Positions 63,179 to 64,000 of a stretch of 64,000 bases of DNA are shown piece by piece. The notes beneath the pieces were generated by a model. It was not told where the DNA came from and did not search any database. It saw nothing but the letters and a program-made list of their open reading frames with translations. Within the stretch, counting starts at the first letter, position 1, and every line of letters starts with the position of its first letter. The translations under genes and the position numbers were made by a program. The stretch comes from Bradyrhizobium sp. AS23.2 (GTDB lineage Bacteria; Pseudomonadota; Alphaproteobacteria; Rhizobiales; Xanthobacteraceae). The stretch is from assembly GCF_001908185.1 (NCBI RefSeq), contig NZ_LGHM01000150.1, positions 1 to 64,000 on the forward strand. The letters are read 5' to 3'.

Positions 63179-63653
63179 AGCGCTGCTCCCTACGCGCCTG
63201 TTCCGCTCCGCTTGTCTGGGTCGCGTTACGCACGTTTTCTTTGATTGTTTCGAGTTGGGTGAGAAGACGGTAAGCGTCCGCCGGATTGATGCCATCGAGC
63301 GCGTTGGCCGTGAGTTCGGATCGAAGCCCGCTCATCTTGCCGAGCAAAGTCCGGCCGGCCTTCTTGAGGTACAGGCGCTTGACGCGGCGATCCGAGGCGT
63401 CGCTGCGGCGCTCGATCCAGTCGTTGTCGCAGAGCTTGTCGATCAGGCGCGTCAGCGTGATCGGCTGCATCTCCATGAGTTCGGCGAGTTCCGACTGTTT
63501 CATGCCCTCGCTGCGCTCGACCTTGGCCAGCACCGCCCATTGCGCGCGGGTGATGCCGTAGCGCGATGCTTCCTTGTCGGCATAGACGCGCAACAGGCGG
63601 TAGAGTTCACCGAGCGTGAACAGGAAGTTCTGGTCGACAGACCCGCGGGTCAT
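63171..63653 (-). CDS. MarR-family regulator of the emr operon
   Basis: The 160-residue protein starts at ATG 63653 (MTRGSVDQNFLF), which has GGAGA 9 bases upstream; an upstream TTG is less likely. The winged helix-turn-helix core is KQSELAELMEMQPITLTRLIDKLCDNDWIERRSDASDRRVKRLYLKKAG, the standard MarR/EmrR pattern. It probably represses its own operon until a phenolic ligand binds. A perfect inverted repeat lies just upstream of the start. Confidence 0.9.
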   Translation of the reverse strand: MTRGSVDQNFLFTLGELYRLLRVYADKEASRYGITRAQWAVLAKVERSEGMKQSELAELMEMQPITLTRLIDKLCDNDWIERRSDASDRRVKRLYLKKAGRTLLGKMSGLRSELTANALDGINPADAYRLLTQLETIKENVRNATQTSGAEQARREQRYG

Positions 63654-63667
63654 AAGCTTTGTCTCCA

Positions 63668-63696
63668 ATAAGCTTGGATATAATAAGCAAGCTTAT
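63668..63696. promoter_or_regulatory. MarR operator palindrome upstream of marR-emrAB
   Basis: Perfect arms ATAAGCTTG (63668-63676) and CAAGCTTAT (63688-63696) are separated by 11 AT-rich bases, a centre-to-centre distance of 20. A partial third copy, ATAAGCTTTG, overlaps the start codon (63652-63661). The first arm begins 15 bases upstream of the marR start, ideal for autorepression. Confidence 0.7.
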
Positions 63697-63790
63697 AATT
63701 ATTTCACGCCGGGTCAATGCGATCCTGTCCCGCAGCAAAAGCATGGCTGGCAGCCGCGGCGGCCGTCGTGCTTTGGGTTCCCCGGCCGCA

Positions 63791-64000
63791 ATGCTAGAAT
63801 ACGATCGTATGAACCTCGCAAAGCCGGCATTTCCCGCGCCCGACCACGATCACGGCCGCTGCACCGCGGACGCACTGGCGCATGCCGAGGAGGTTTGCGA
63901 GCAGCGCGCGCAGAAATTCACACCGATTCGCCGCCAGGTGCTGGGGGCGCTGCTCTCCAGCCATCGTCCGCTCGGCGCCTATGAGGTGATCGACGAACTG
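63791..64000 (+). CDS. Fur/Zur-family regulator, 3' end off the window
   Basis: The frame MNLAKPAFPAPDHDHGRCTADALAHAEEVCEQRAQKFTP... (ATG 63809; an in-frame ATG at 63791 is also possible) is open to the right edge. The segment AQKFTPIRRQVLGALLSSHRPLGAYEVIDEL is the first helix-turn-helix region of Fur-superfamily proteins and most resembles Zur (HRPLGAY motif). The His/Asp/Cys-rich N-terminus (DHDHGRC) could bind metal. It is divergent from marR. Only about 64-70 residues are visible. Confidence 0.75.
   Translation, partial: MLEYDRMNLAKPAFPAPDHDHGRCTADALAHAEEVCEQRAQKFTPIRRQVLGALLSSHRPLGAYEVIDEL
63799..63810. promoter_or_regulatory. 12-base palindrome at the Fur-family start
   Basis: ATACGATCGTAT is a perfect palindrome ending on the A and T of the ATG at 63809. 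It could be an autoregulatory operator, in which case the downstream ATG is the true start. Chance cannot be excluded for 12 bases. Confidence 0.3.

Overview
The window is chromosomal DNA of a GC-rich alphaproteobacterium, most probably Bradyrhizobium or a close relative. The evidence is a RegS/RegR redox two-component pair, glnD and mutS close together, a branched-chain-type LivFGHM transporter with further orphan substrate-binding proteins, polyhydroxybutyrate depolymerases, a protocatechuate/hydroxyquinol ring-cleavage cluster, and many long palindromic intergenic repeats of the kind that fills Bradyrhizobium genomes. This is inferred from gene content and protein sequence; no species call is possible by eye.

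Layout. (1) 1-5600 is an accessory segment that ends at the 3' side of a tRNA-Arg(CCG) gene (5604-5680). It holds poorly characterised genes: a partial hypothetical, a three-gene minus-strand group (one member secreted), a TIGR02391/Ymh-type protein, a ClpP/SppA-fold serine protease (SDH_sah) and a small DUF5334-type secreted protein. It looks like the end of an island integrated at the tRNA. (2) 5.7-20 kb is signalling and transport: a PAS-GGDEF cyclase and a membrane GGDEF-EAL protein in one operon; a liv-type ABC operon (binding protein, livG, livF, livH, livM) preceded by a sigma54-dependent activator gene and a near-consensus sigma54 promoter; a second GGDEF-EAL protein; and an HWE-type histidine kinase. 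(3) 20-31 kb holds metabolic genes: an internally deleted SDR remnant, cytochrome P450, luciferase-like monooxygenase, MFS transporter, PHB-type esterase, a divergent HxlR regulator/small ABM-like protein pair, MBL hydrolase, GH13 alpha-glucosidase and MmcB. (4) 31-40 kb holds regR/regS, an ABC-2 exporter, intracellular phaZ, a structured-looking non-coding stretch, a YgjP-type metallopeptidase and PBP1A. (5) 40-55 kb holds two tandem orphan substrate-binding proteins, ogt, glnD, an ssu-like ABC operon, an OsmC protein, a membrane protein and mutS. (6) 55-64 kb holds pcaF, a hydroxyquinol/catechol-type dioxygenase, pcaHG, a kinase-like protein, a MarR-EmrA-EmrB efflux operon with a clear operator palindrome, and the start of a Fur/Zur-family gene.

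The most notable non-gene structure is the set of about twenty fold-back repeats of at least three sequence families, placed mainly just after genes. One lies in frame inside the 5' end of an ABC permease gene that has its Shine-Dalgarno sequence upstream of the repeat. Other points of interest are the complete sigma54 control region of the liv operon and the Ymh/SDH_sah pair in the accessory segment. No CRISPR array, IS transposase or integrase was found.
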